Shown here: positions 48,919 through 55,694 of the stretch, piece by piece
Position numbering within the stretch: position 1 is the first letter of the stretch
How the letters are laid out: every line of letters begins with the position of its first letter
Assembly: GCA_947626775.1 (NCBI GenBank)
Contig: CANQTL010000003.1
Location: 62,001-126,000 of the forward strand
DNA from: an uncultured Lachnospiraceae bacterium
GTDB lineage: Bacteria; Bacillota; Clostridia; Lachnospirales; Lachnospiraceae
Direction: 5' to 3'
Length of the DNA: 64,000 nucleotides
Made by a program: the position numbers and the translations under genes
The notes under the pieces: generated by a model
Seen by the model: the letters and a program-made list of their open reading frames with translations, nothing else
Told to the model about the DNA's origin: nothing
Database searches by the model: none

Positions 48919-48952
48919 GAAAGAGACAATCCGAAAAGGACTGTCTCTTTTT
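48919..48952 (+). terminator. Terminator of gdpP-rplI-dnaB
   Basis: AAGAGACA/TGTCTCTT with an inner TCC/GGA pair and loop GAAAA, followed by a T run (48919-48952). Confidence 0.85.
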
Positions 48953-48985
48953 TGATATCATGGAAAAATCAGGGAGGGAAGCTGT

Positions 48986-49699
48986 ATGGAACAGGAAACA
49001 ATCTATTACATATCGGAGGCCGCCAAAAAGGTACAGGTGGAGAGTCATGTACTGCGGTACTGGGAAGAGGAACTTCAGCTTCCCATCAAACGCAACGAGA
49101 TGGGACATCGCTGCTATACGGAAGAGGATGTGCGCAGACTGCAGGAGATCAAGGCGCTGAAAGAGCAGGGACTGCAGCTGAAAGCGATCCGGACGGTTCT
49201 GTCCGGGCTGCCGCCCGAAAAGAAGGAACAGAAATCTCAGGAGGGGACAGGGGAGCAGGAACATGATATGCAGACAGGGAGGGACAGAATTATGGAGATG
49301 GTAAAAGAGCGCGCGGAGGACAAGGTCAGGGAAAATGAGGCAATGCTGATGAACAGACCGCATAAGTATGTGGTGGAGCTGTCGGGCGATACAGGGGATG
49401 TGTCGGTGCAGGCGCAGGAGGATACGGATATAGATAAGGTGAAAGACCAAAAGGCTGCCAGACTGCAGTATCTGCTGCAGCATATGATCACCGAAGCAGT
49501 CAGGACGGCAAACCAGGAGTTGTGCGACGATGTGAAAAACAGTATCCTGAAAGAGATGGATTATCGGTTCCGTATGCAGGAAGAGAGAGAGGAAGAACAC
49601 CGCAGACAGGAGGAAGAACACTATCGCAGAATCGATGAGATGATCAGGGAGAGACACAGACCCAGAGAAAAATTTATCGTCAATAAGAAGAAACCGTAA
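48986..49699 (+). CDS. MerR-family DNA-binding protein with C-terminal coiled coil
   Basis: This 237-residue protein has an N-terminal MerR-type winged helix (YYISEAAKKVQVESHVLRYW, then EEELQLPIKRNEMGHRCYTE) and a long charged C-terminal half that ends in a Glu/Arg-rich coiled coil (EEREEEHRRQEEEHYRRIDE). No metal or drug-binding Cys cluster is present, so it is not a classical MerR sensor. The layout recalls RacA-like or phage-type MerR proteins that bridge DNA to another structure. It is monocistronic between two terminators. Confidence 0.75.
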   Translation: MEQETIYYISEAAKKVQVESHVLRYWEEELQLPIKRNEMGHRCYTEEDVRRLQEIKALKEQGLQLKAIRTVLSGLPPEKKEQKSQEGTGEQEHDMQTGRDRIMEMVKERAEDKVRENEAMLMNRPHKYVVELSGDTGDVSVQAQEDTDIDKVKDQKAARLQYLLQHMITEAVRTANQELCDDVKNSILKEMDYRFRMQEEREEEHRRQEEEHYRRIDEMIRERHRPREKFIVNKKKP

Positions 49700-49709
49700 C
49701 AGCCGAACG

Positions 49710-49746
49710 AAATGGGAGAACCGCAGCCGCGCGGTTCTCCCATTTT
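49710..49746. terminator. Bidirectional terminator, MerR-like gene and ferredoxin
   Basis: A 15-bp perfect stem from AAATGGGAGAACCGC (49710-49724) with GCGGTTCTCCCATTT (49731-49745); A/T tails on both sides serve the two convergent genes. Confidence 0.9.
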
Positions 49747-49775
49747 ATGATCACTGTTCCTATGTCCGTATAAGA

Positions 49776-49946
49776 TCAGCCCTGTGAGATAGAGCCTGTA
49801 GGGCAGACACCGGCGCAGGAACCGCACTCGATGCACTTGTCGGGATCAATCTCGAACTTGCCGTCGCCCATGCTGATTGCGCCGACAGGACACTGAGCCT
49901 CGCAGGCGCCGCACGCTACACAAGCGTCACTGATTACATATGCCAT
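49776..49946 (-). CDS. 2[4Fe-4S] ferredoxin
   Basis: A 56-residue clostridial-type ferredoxin read from the complementary strand, starting MAYVISDACVACGACEAQCP and continuing to CIECGSCAGVCPTGSISQG. Both CxxCxxCxxxCP cluster motifs are complete, so it should carry two [4Fe-4S] clusters for low-potential electron transfer. RBS AAGGAGG lies 9 bases before the ATG (complement of 49944-49946). Length is exactly that of the family. Its upstream side faces the invertible recombinase segment, whose left site is 137 bases away. Confidence 0.95.
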   Translation of the reverse strand: MAYVISDACVACGACEAQCPVGAISMGDGKFEIDPDKCIECGSCAGVCPTGSISQG

Positions 49947-50082
49947 AATACTTATCCTCCTTATATTGTGAGACTGTGTGTGATTGATAGAATCTTATCA
50001 ATCTGCTATTACCTATTTTAATATAAAAAGCGCCAGGATACAAGGGAAAAATACCGGGACGTCCGACATTGAAGCGATTCTG

Positions 50083-50111
50083 TTTTCGCAGAATTGGATA
50101 TTCTGCGAAAA
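50083..50111 (+). repeat. Left 29-bp inverted site
   Basis: Arms TTTTCGCAGAAT and ATTCTGCGAAAA flank the spacer TGGAT. The whole 29 bp is the exact reverse complement of 51529-51557. The layout (two 12-bp inverted half-sites, 5-bp asymmetric centre) is that of a tyrosine recombinase core site. It lies 21 bases past the recombinase stop codon. Confidence 0.9.
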
Positions 50112-50132
50112 GGGTACGAGAATCGCACAAAT

Positions 50133-51275
50133 TCAGCCGGAAGTTGGGAGCTGACCACATAATTGACCATAGGTAGTCGCGAGCGCATTGATATACCGCC
50201 GTTTGGTATCCATAGTTGGATGGACATAGCGGTTCATCGTAAATTGCACATTGGAATGTCCGAGGATCTCGCTGAGACTTTTGATATCCATGCCGTTGCC
50301 GATGCAGTTGGTTGCGAACGTGTGCCGAAGCGTATGAAAATTATATGCGGGCGCATTGATCTGCTGAAGATAATTCTTGAAATGGTTTTGATAGGTACGC
50401 GGTTCCATCGGCTTATGCCCGCACAGCACATATTCCTGCGAATCCTGCCGATAAGCCATCAGAAGAGAAAACAGTTCGTCGGAAATGGGAATATCCCTTC
50501 TGGAAAAAACAGTTTTGGGCGCCGTCTCCAGAAGTGTCGTCCTGGCCTGGCCGGTTTGACTGCTGATTCTCTGCACGGTTCGATTTACATGGATCAATTT
50601 TCGGGTTTGATCGATATCGTTCCACTTCAAAGAACACACCTCTCCAAGCCTGAGTCCTGTAGACAGGCAGAGGTAGATACCTATTTTGGAGATATCGCTG
50701 TCGTTCAGCAAAAACCGTATGAGTCTTGTCTGTTCTGCGCGATCCATGATCTCTATGGGATGCGGTATACTGTGTGCGGAATGATTGATGAGAGAAGGCG
50801 TGGAAATTCTGTATTCTCTTTCCGCATAGCGAAGCGCCTGTCTGATCACCGCCAACAGGCTGCGCTTTGTGCCATCCGATATTTCCTGTCCAGCCAGGCG
50901 GTCGGAAACATGGGAATCTGTCATTTGTCCGCATTTGTCGCCGTAAAATTCATTTTGAATATGGCATCTGTACAGTGTCCTGTATTTGACATAAGTGGAA
51001 TATTTGCGTGTCTGCGCAACCGTTTCCAGCCATTCTTCAAAGATCCCGCAAAAATCAAAATCCTGATTTGTTGTGCTCGCTGTCGGTTGATAGATATCTT
51101 CCGAAGCCGTTTCGCAGGACATTCGTATGCGATCCAGCAGCTTTTCCTTGACTTCACGGTAAGATTTTCCATATATGGAGACGTAACGATTCTTGCCGTC
51201 TGTGGACGCCGTACGGTATCGCCCCTCCCACCTTCCGTCTTTTCGTTTCCTGATATTTTCCCCTCTTCTTGGCAT
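50133..51275 (-). CDS. Tyrosine recombinase/integrase
   Basis: This 380-residue protein has an AP2-like N-terminal arm-binding domain (GRWEGRYRTASTDGKNRYVS), a core-binding SAM-like domain (about residues 75-170) and a catalytic domain with all key residues: R209 (GLRLGEV), H314/R317 (FHTLRHTFAT), H340 (ILGHSNV) and Y350 (MNRYVHP). It should be active. ATG 51275 follows AAAGGAG by 8 bases; a GTG three codons earlier is less likely. It is the only gene between the inverted 29-bp sites and probably acts on them. It resembles integrases of Bacillota conjugative elements, but no conjugation, excisionase or relaxase gene lies nearby. Confidence 0.92.
   Translation of the reverse strand: MPRRGENIRKRKDGRWEGRYRTASTDGKNRYVSIYGKSYREVKEKLLDRIRMSCETASEDIYQPTASTTNQDFDFCGIFEEWLETVAQTRKYSTYVKYRTLYRCHIQNEFYGDKCGQMTDSHVSDRLAGQEISDGTKRSLLAVIRQALRYAEREYRISTPSLINHSAHSIPHPIEIMDRAEQTRLIRFLLNDSDISKIGIYLCLSTGLRLGEVCSLKWNDIDQTRKLIHVNRTVQRISSQTGQARTTLLETAPKTVFSRRDIPISDELFSLLMAYRQDSQEYVLCGHKPMEPRTYQNHFKNYLQQINAPAYNFHTLRHTFATNCIGNGMDIKSLSEILGHSNVQFTMNRYVHPTMDTKRRYINALATTYGQLCGQLPTSG
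50151..50171 (+). repeat. Paired TGACCA motif, left copy
   Basis: CTGACCA-N5-TTGACCATA, the same 21-base layout as 51291-51311 in the same orientation. It overlaps the last codons of the recombinase gene. Two TGACCA words 12 bp apart suggest arm-type binding sites. Confidence 0.6.
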
Positions 51276-51290
51276 ATGCAGCACTCCTTT

Positions 51291-51311
51291 CTGACCATTC
51301 TGTTGACCATA
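51291..51311 (+). repeat. Paired TGACCA motif, right copy
   Basis: CTGACCA-N5-TTGACCATA directly upstream of the recombinase start codon; the 16 defined bases are identical to the left copy. Its position in the promoter-proximal region would allow the recombinase to repress itself. Confidence 0.6.
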
Positions 51312-51442
51312 AATATTTTATCAAGAATGATTTGTCTGGTAGAATAGGATCTAAATGGAGTGCTGTGTCGTCAAAAATGCGGCGTACGAGGACTCGGCAA
51401 CAGAATGACGAACGCCTGGCAGGATCGCCTGCCGCAAAGCCA

Positions 51443-51471
51443 TTGACAAAAGAACTCATGTAAAGTACAAT
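51443..51471 (+). promoter_or_regulatory. Outward promoter at the right end of the invertible segment
   Basis: Perfect -35 TTGACA (51443-51448), 17-bp spacer and TACAAT (51466-51471). It points right, across the right 29-bp site, into the TnpB-like gene whose first possible start is 45 bases downstream of the -10. If the segment inverts, it would point left toward the ferredoxin gene instead. Confidence 0.8.
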
Positions 51472-51516
51472 GGTAGACGATAAAACCATACTGCATAGAT
51501 TGGTGAGAATTGTATC

Positions 51517-52977
51517 TTGGCTGTGCCATTTTCGCAGAATATCCAATTCTGCGAAAACATGGAAGCGGCGGAAGGAAAGGGAACAGTCTTGTCTGATGCG
51601 GGAATATGCAGGACGATTCACCAGTACAGCGACGGACCGATCTGCGGGGAAGATATGGACCGCCTTCTGGAGATAGCGGAGGATTATCGCAGGGTAAAGA
51701 ATTATGTCTATGCCCGCTATGGCGGAATCGGGAGCCTTGAAAAGCTGTATCCGGGATATACGGTTCAGAACGAGATGACCCAAAGCGGATTCCGCGCGGA
51801 GCTGGCCATGCCGTCCGTATATTTTTATCGGGCTGTATTCGATGCGCTGGGCGACATCAGAGGACAGTGGGGCAGAACCAGAGCGAAGATCGCGGGACTG
51901 GTCGGGCGGAATGAGAGGCTGAGCGCTGAGGAGAAACATTATCTCCGTTTTCTGCTACGATCGACCAATGCGATGGATGCGATATTGAATCAGAAACCGT
52001 TGCAGCTGCCGTCCGGTATGCAGGCCGGATATGAGAAACTGGCGGCGGAGGTGGACACAGAGAAGATGTCCCGCTATCTGTGCAGACAGGTGAGGAAGTA
52101 CCATGTGAGGACTTTGTCTGCGGATAAAGCGGAAGGGTTCCATATCACGGAGAGAGCATACAGATACGGCCCGGAGAAAGACGGAGACGGCAGATACGGT
52201 ATCTATGTTGCGGCTAAGGAGGGGCGAAAGAGGATCTTCATTCCTCTCACCGATACGAACGCCTATACAAAGCAGCTGTACATCCGGCTGAATGCGGAGG
52301 AGAAGACCGTAGACATAGCGGTTCCCATAGCGCTGAAAGTCAAAAGACACAGGGATTATCAGGGAGAACTCGGACTGTCTCCCGGGATTGACTGCATGTT
52401 TACCACACATGAGGGACATTGTTACGGTGATAAATTTGGCGAACTGCATCGGGAACTGGCGGCGTATATGAGCAGAGCCGACCGGACGTATCGCAGGGAA
52501 AAGGCGAACAATGCAGGGCGTAAAAAATACCGGTCGCGCAAGAAGAAGCTGGACGCCGGTCTTGAGACCTACGTGAACCAGGAACTCAATCGCATGATAG
52601 CCACAGAGAAGCCCGGGACGATCTATATTCCCAGACTGCCGGCTCGCAGCGCAGCAGGGCATGACGGAAGGATCAACTATTCCGTTCATGTATGGAAACG
52701 GGGTATGATTGGAGAACGGCTGCGGCAAAAGTGTCTGGAACATTCCATAGAGATCGTAGAAGTGATTGGCAGGGGTATAAGCACCGAGTGCAGTCGATGC
52801 GGCGCGGCAGGGAAATATACAGGAAACAGTTTTCGATGCGGAGTCTGCGGCTATGAGGCGGACAAAAAGACAAACGCGGCGCAGAATGCGCTGAAGCGTG
52901 GTCAGACAGGAAGGCGCATCAACAAAATGTTCGTCCCGGAAGGGAAAAACGGACAGGATCAATCAGACAGCTCATAA
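51517..52977 (+). CDS. TnpB-family protein with all RuvC catalytic residues replaced
   Basis: This protein of up to 486 residues has TnpB/IS605 OrfB architecture: a helical N-terminal half, a RuvC-like domain and a C-terminal zinc ribbon (CSRC at 425-428, CGVC at 441-444) ending GYEADKKTNAAQNALKRG. The catalytic positions are changed. The RuvC-I motif GIDPGVKNLATLSDG aligns without gaps to GLSPGIDCMFTTHEG (Asp to Ser288). The RuvC-II IxIEDL-type strand is TIYIPRL (Glu to Pro372), and the DxNAA Asp of RuvC-III is Lys (KKTNAA). It is therefore probably nuclease-dead yet has an intact frame. Starts at TTG 51517, ATG 51559 or TTG 51589 (best RBS) are all possible. No tnpA lies nearby. Confidence 0.85.
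   Translation: MAVPFSQNIQFCENMEAAEGKGTVLSDAGICRTIHQYSDGPICGEDMDRLLEIAEDYRRVKNYVYARYGGIGSLEKLYPGYTVQNEMTQSGFRAELAMPSVYFYRAVFDALGDIRGQWGRTRAKIAGLVGRNERLSAEEKHYLRFLLRSTNAMDAILNQKPLQLPSGMQAGYEKLAAEVDTEKMSRYLCRQVRKYHVRTLSADKAEGFHITERAYRYGPEKDGDGRYGIYVAAKEGRKRIFIPLTDTNAYTKQLYIRLNAEEKTVDIAVPIALKVKRHRDYQGELGLSPGIDCMFTTHEGHCYGDKFGELHRELAAYMSRADRTYRREKANNAGRKKYRSRKKKLDAGLETYVNQELNRMIATEKPGTIYIPRLPARSAAGHDGRINYSVHVWKRGMIGERLRQKCLEHSIEIVEVIGRGISTECSRCGAAGKYTGNSFRCGVCGYEADKKTNAAQNALKRGQTGRRINKMFVPEGKNGQDQSDSS
51529..51557 (+). repeat. Right 29-bp inverted site
   Basis: Arms TTTTCGCAGAAT and ATTCTGCGAAAA around spacer ATCCA; exact reverse complement of 50083-50111. In RNA it would form a 12-bp hairpin. 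It lies within the 5' end of the TnpB-like reading frame, one base before an in-frame ATG (51559). Confidence 0.9.
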
Positions 52978-53200
52978 AAAGATGATTTGCAGATAAATAC
53001 CGGCCATGCCGGGATTTTACCGGAGACGGACTGCAGGCGATCTTTTGGAGATAAAAAAAGAAACGGCGCTGGAATAGCGGTTTGCGTGAATTGGGTGCGC
53101 CAGGACCTCCGGAACACTCTGTGACGTACGGGGGAGCGAAGCGGCTTACGGGCCGCACTGTCCGCAAGGACAGCCAATATATTTTATTAATATCCGGCAG
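52978..53200 (+). ncRNA. Structured noncoding region after the TnpB-like gene, candidate guide RNA
   Basis: No gene is present from 52978 to 53314. The first ~200 bases hold several hairpins: CCGGC/GCCGG (53000-53012), GGCGC/GCGCC spanning about 53074-53103, GCGGC/GCCGC near 53141-53156, and CTGTCC-GCAA-GGACAG (53158-53173). TnpB proteins use an RNA made from the 3' end of their gene and beyond, with the guide after the last scaffold hairpin. By that rule the guide would begin near 53174 with CCAATATATTTTATTA. Structure is visible; function as a guide RNA is inferred. Confidence 0.4.
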
Positions 53201-53219
53201 ACGGCGAACGGTTTGGTTT

Positions 53220-53286
53220 CATTGCAATGTCCGGAAAGCACATTGCCGCGCGGCAGCACATGGTTGATAAGTGTATATGCTATATT
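53220..53286 (+). promoter_or_regulatory. Regulatory region of the aldolase operon
   Basis: Two perfect palindromes, CATTGCAATG (53220-53229) and TGCCGCGCGGCA (53244-53255), precede an extended -10 TGCTATATT (53278-53286). No good -35 is visible, which suggests an activator-dependent promoter with the palindromes as operator candidates. Confidence 0.4.
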
Positions 53287-53314
53287 ATATAAGCGTGGCG
53301 GAAACTTGGATGTT

Positions 53315-54136
53315 ATGAAAAACTATCTGTTTGAGCAGAAAGCAGTTTTTGCATTTAATATCTGGAGCATTGATTCGGCCAGAGCGGTCATCGACGCAGC
53401 GGCAGAGAAAAAAGCGAATGTGATTCTGCAGACGTCTTCCGGCGTTTTTGAGAAGATTGCAAAAAAGCAGCTGCGGGAATTTGTCAGCAGCTATGCGTCC
53501 GATCAAGGTATCCGGGCATGGCTGCATCTGGATCATTGCAGAAAGACTACGCTTATCAGAGAAGCAGTGGATCTGGCTTGGGATTCTGTGATGATCGATG
53601 CGTCGGACAGATCTGTCGGGGAAAATATAGCCGCCACAAATGCGATAACGGGATATGCTCATGAACAAGGGGTGTTGGTGGAGGCTGAAGTCGGGCAGAT
53701 CAGAGGGGCGGAAGATAACATTGTCTATGCGCAGTCGCAGATTGCTTCGCGGGAAGACATTGATCGCTTCCTGCGGGAGACGGAAGTCGATATGATTGCG
53801 GCGGCTTTCGGCAATGCGCACGGGATCTATCAGAGTGAGCCGCAGCTGCATTACGAGATTGTGGAGTATATCACAGAAAAGACGGAAATACCGTTTGTGG
53901 TGCATGGTGGAAGCGGCATGACGGACGGCGCTGTCAGAAGGTTGTTGGAAATTCCAAATGTCAGAAAAATCAATATTTCCACAGATGTAAAGCTGGCGTA
54001 TCGGGAGGGAATTATGACGGCGTATAAGAATGGACTGATGGAGCGGGATGGTTTTCAGGCCGTCGACGTGGAACATTTGATCCATGAAAGCATCGGAAGT
54101 ATGGTGAGATCCAGGCTGTCGCTTTTATCGGAATAG
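53315..54136 (+). CDS. Class II aldolase, FbaA/GatY family
   Basis: This zinc-dependent ketose-bisphosphate aldolase has 273 residues, beginning NYLFEQKAVFAFNIWSID. Metal and substrate residues are visible: WLHLDHC (catalytic Asp and His ligand), VEAEVGQIRG, AFGNAHGIY and FVVHGGSGM. Such enzymes join or split DHAP and an aldehyde. It is the first gene of a five-gene run with a kinase, an iron dehydrogenase, a nucleotidyltransferase and a TagF-like enzyme, so it probably makes a keto-sugar phosphate precursor rather than serving glycolysis. The RBS is weak; TTG 53306 is an alternative start. Confidence 0.88.
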   Translation: MKNYLFEQKAVFAFNIWSIDSARAVIDAAAEKKANVILQTSSGVFEKIAKKQLREFVSSYASDQGIRAWLHLDHCRKTTLIREAVDLAWDSVMIDASDRSVGENIAATNAITGYAHEQGVLVEAEVGQIRGAEDNIVYAQSQIASREDIDRFLRETEVDMIAAAFGNAHGIYQSEPQLHYEIVEYITEKTEIPFVVHGGSGMTDGAVRRLLEIPNVRKINISTDVKLAYREGIMTAYKNGLMERDGFQAVDVEHLIHESIGSMVRSRLSLLSE

Positions 54137-54151
54137 AGAAGGGCTGAATCA

Positions 54152-55689
54152 ATGGCTAATGTAATGGTTATCAATATGGGGCTGAAAAGCATACGATGCA
54201 TCATTTTCAGTCATGCCGGTGCGAAGCTGGGAAGCGCAGCCCTGGCGATCAATACTGCCATCAATGATAAAAGGGTGGAACAGGATCCGACCGAATGGCG
54301 GGAAAAGGCTGAGACGGTTATGGGCCGGGCCATTGCGGAGGCTGGAACCGGACATATAGATTACATTACCGTGACGGCGTCCGCCTCCTGCCTGGTGTGT
54401 ATGGACGGTGAGGGGAATGCGGTCGGAAAAGCGCTTATGATTTCGGACAGACGCGCGGACAAGGAGGCGGAGAAGATCGGAGCAATGCCGGAATTCGTTT
54501 CGGTGAGGGAGAATACCGGCATGGAGATTTCGGCCAGTCTTATGCTGCCGAAGATTCTGTGGATTAAGAAAAATCTTCCGTCTGTATTTGACAGGACGCG
54601 GTATTTCGCAGCTCCCAACGATTATCTGATTTATTGGCTGTGCGGGGTATTCACGACAGACCGTTACAATGCAGTTAAATACCATTATGATATGCGGACA
54701 GGCCGGTATCCGACAGAACTGTTGAGAAAACTGGAGATAGAGGAGTCCTGTCTGCCCAGTGTGACGGATACAGGAGCCGGCGTCGGCAAAATAGACAGTA
54801 AACTGGCGGAGCGGATTGGGATAGAGACAGACGCGTTGATTGTGACAGCTTCCTATGATGCGATCTGTTCTTTCGTGGGAAGCGGTGTGACGCAGGAAGG
54901 GGAAGCAAGCGACGTATCCGGCACTGTGACCGTATTTCGGACATTGGGCTCTGAAGACAGGATAAGGCACAGCGCAAGAATATATGACGTCCCCTATTAC
55001 ACTGGTGGGGGGGGCAGAGGATTGTCGGAGGCTCCAACAATCTGGGCGGCGGCCTGATCGAATGGGTAAAGCAGTGCTATTACCAGAACGAAAGGTATCC
55101 GTATGAGATCATGGAAAAGGATGCAGGCGAGTCCGATATCGGCGCCAGAGGACTTATTTTCCTGCCTTATCTGTTAGGAGAGCGCACGCCAATCTGGGAT
55201 GACAATGCGCGGGGCGTATTTTTTGGCTTGGAGCGCATGCATACCAGGAAAGATATGACCAGAGCAGTTTTTGAAAGCACAGGGTTTATTGATTTGAGCA
55301 TCATCGATGCAATCGCGGAAGCCGGAGTGGAGACTGCATCCGTCAGACTGTCGGGCGGACTGGCCAGAATCAATCTGATTTCCGGTATCAAAGCGGATGT
55401 GCTGGGGCGTGATGTGGCGGTGCTGTCCGAGTTTGAGACGACCGCGACTGGAGCAGCCATGATAGCGCTGACTGGGCAGGGCGTATTCCAATCGCCTGCG
55501 CAGGCGGCAGACCGATTCGCGAAGATTCGGATGATTATCAAACCGAACATGGAAAACCATAAAAAGTATCTGGATATGTATGAGCTGTACAGGAATACAT
55601 ACAGAACCCTGAAAGATCTGTTTTCCGAACGGATTCATATTTTGGAAAACATTCAGAGCAGCAGGGAAGTGCAGATTGAGAATTTATAG
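54152..55689 (+). pseudogene. FGGY-family carbohydrate kinase interrupted by a frameshift at a G8 tract
   Basis: Frame 1 runs 54152-55057 and covers the first FGGY domain (MANVMVINMGLKSIRC, ASYDAICSFVGSG, SDVSGTVTVF). It then leaves frame at eight consecutive Gs (55007-55014). The correct continuation is in another frame: VGGSNNLGGGLIEWVKQCYY, then FLPYLLGERTPIWDD and the second domain to 55689. Gaining one G or losing two restores a single kinase of about 512 residues, normal for the family. It phosphorylates a sugar or polyol; the substrate is unknown. The state may be phase-off, a fixed mutation, or an assembly error. Confidence 0.85.
55007..55014 (+). repeat. G8 homopolymer at the kinase frameshift
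   Basis: Eight Gs in a row at the exact point where the kinase reading frame is lost. Tract lengths of 6 or 9 would give an open frame. Confidence 0.85.
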
Positions 55690-55694
55690 AAGAA

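Larger units (their letters stand above)
50083..51557. mobile_element. Candidate invertible segment carrying a tyrosine recombinase
   Basis: A 1,475-bp segment is bounded by exact 29-bp copies in inverted orientation (50083-50111 and 51529-51557). It contains the tyrosine recombinase gene, paired TGACCA motifs at both ends of that gene, and an outward promoter near the right end. Inverted identical core-type sites predict inversion rather than excision. In the present orientation the recombinase is read leftward, toward the ferredoxin gene, and the outward promoter rightward, toward the TnpB-like gene. Inversion itself has not been seen, only inferred from the structure. Confidence 0.6.

Noticed and set aside
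50083..51557. The 29-bp repeats as attL/attR of an integrated element
   Set aside because: Integrated elements are bounded by direct repeats; these are inverted, and the segment holds only the recombinase. No relaxase, excisionase or phage gene is present, and the only tRNA is 36 kb away.
51517..52977. A complete IS200/IS605 element
   Set aside because: No TnpA gene and no recognisable subterminal end hairpins flank the TnpB-like gene, and its catalytic residues are replaced.
53213..53314. N-terminal extension of the aldolase to 53213
   Set aside because: The extra codons cross the palindromes and the -10 element, and the conserved family start is at 53315.
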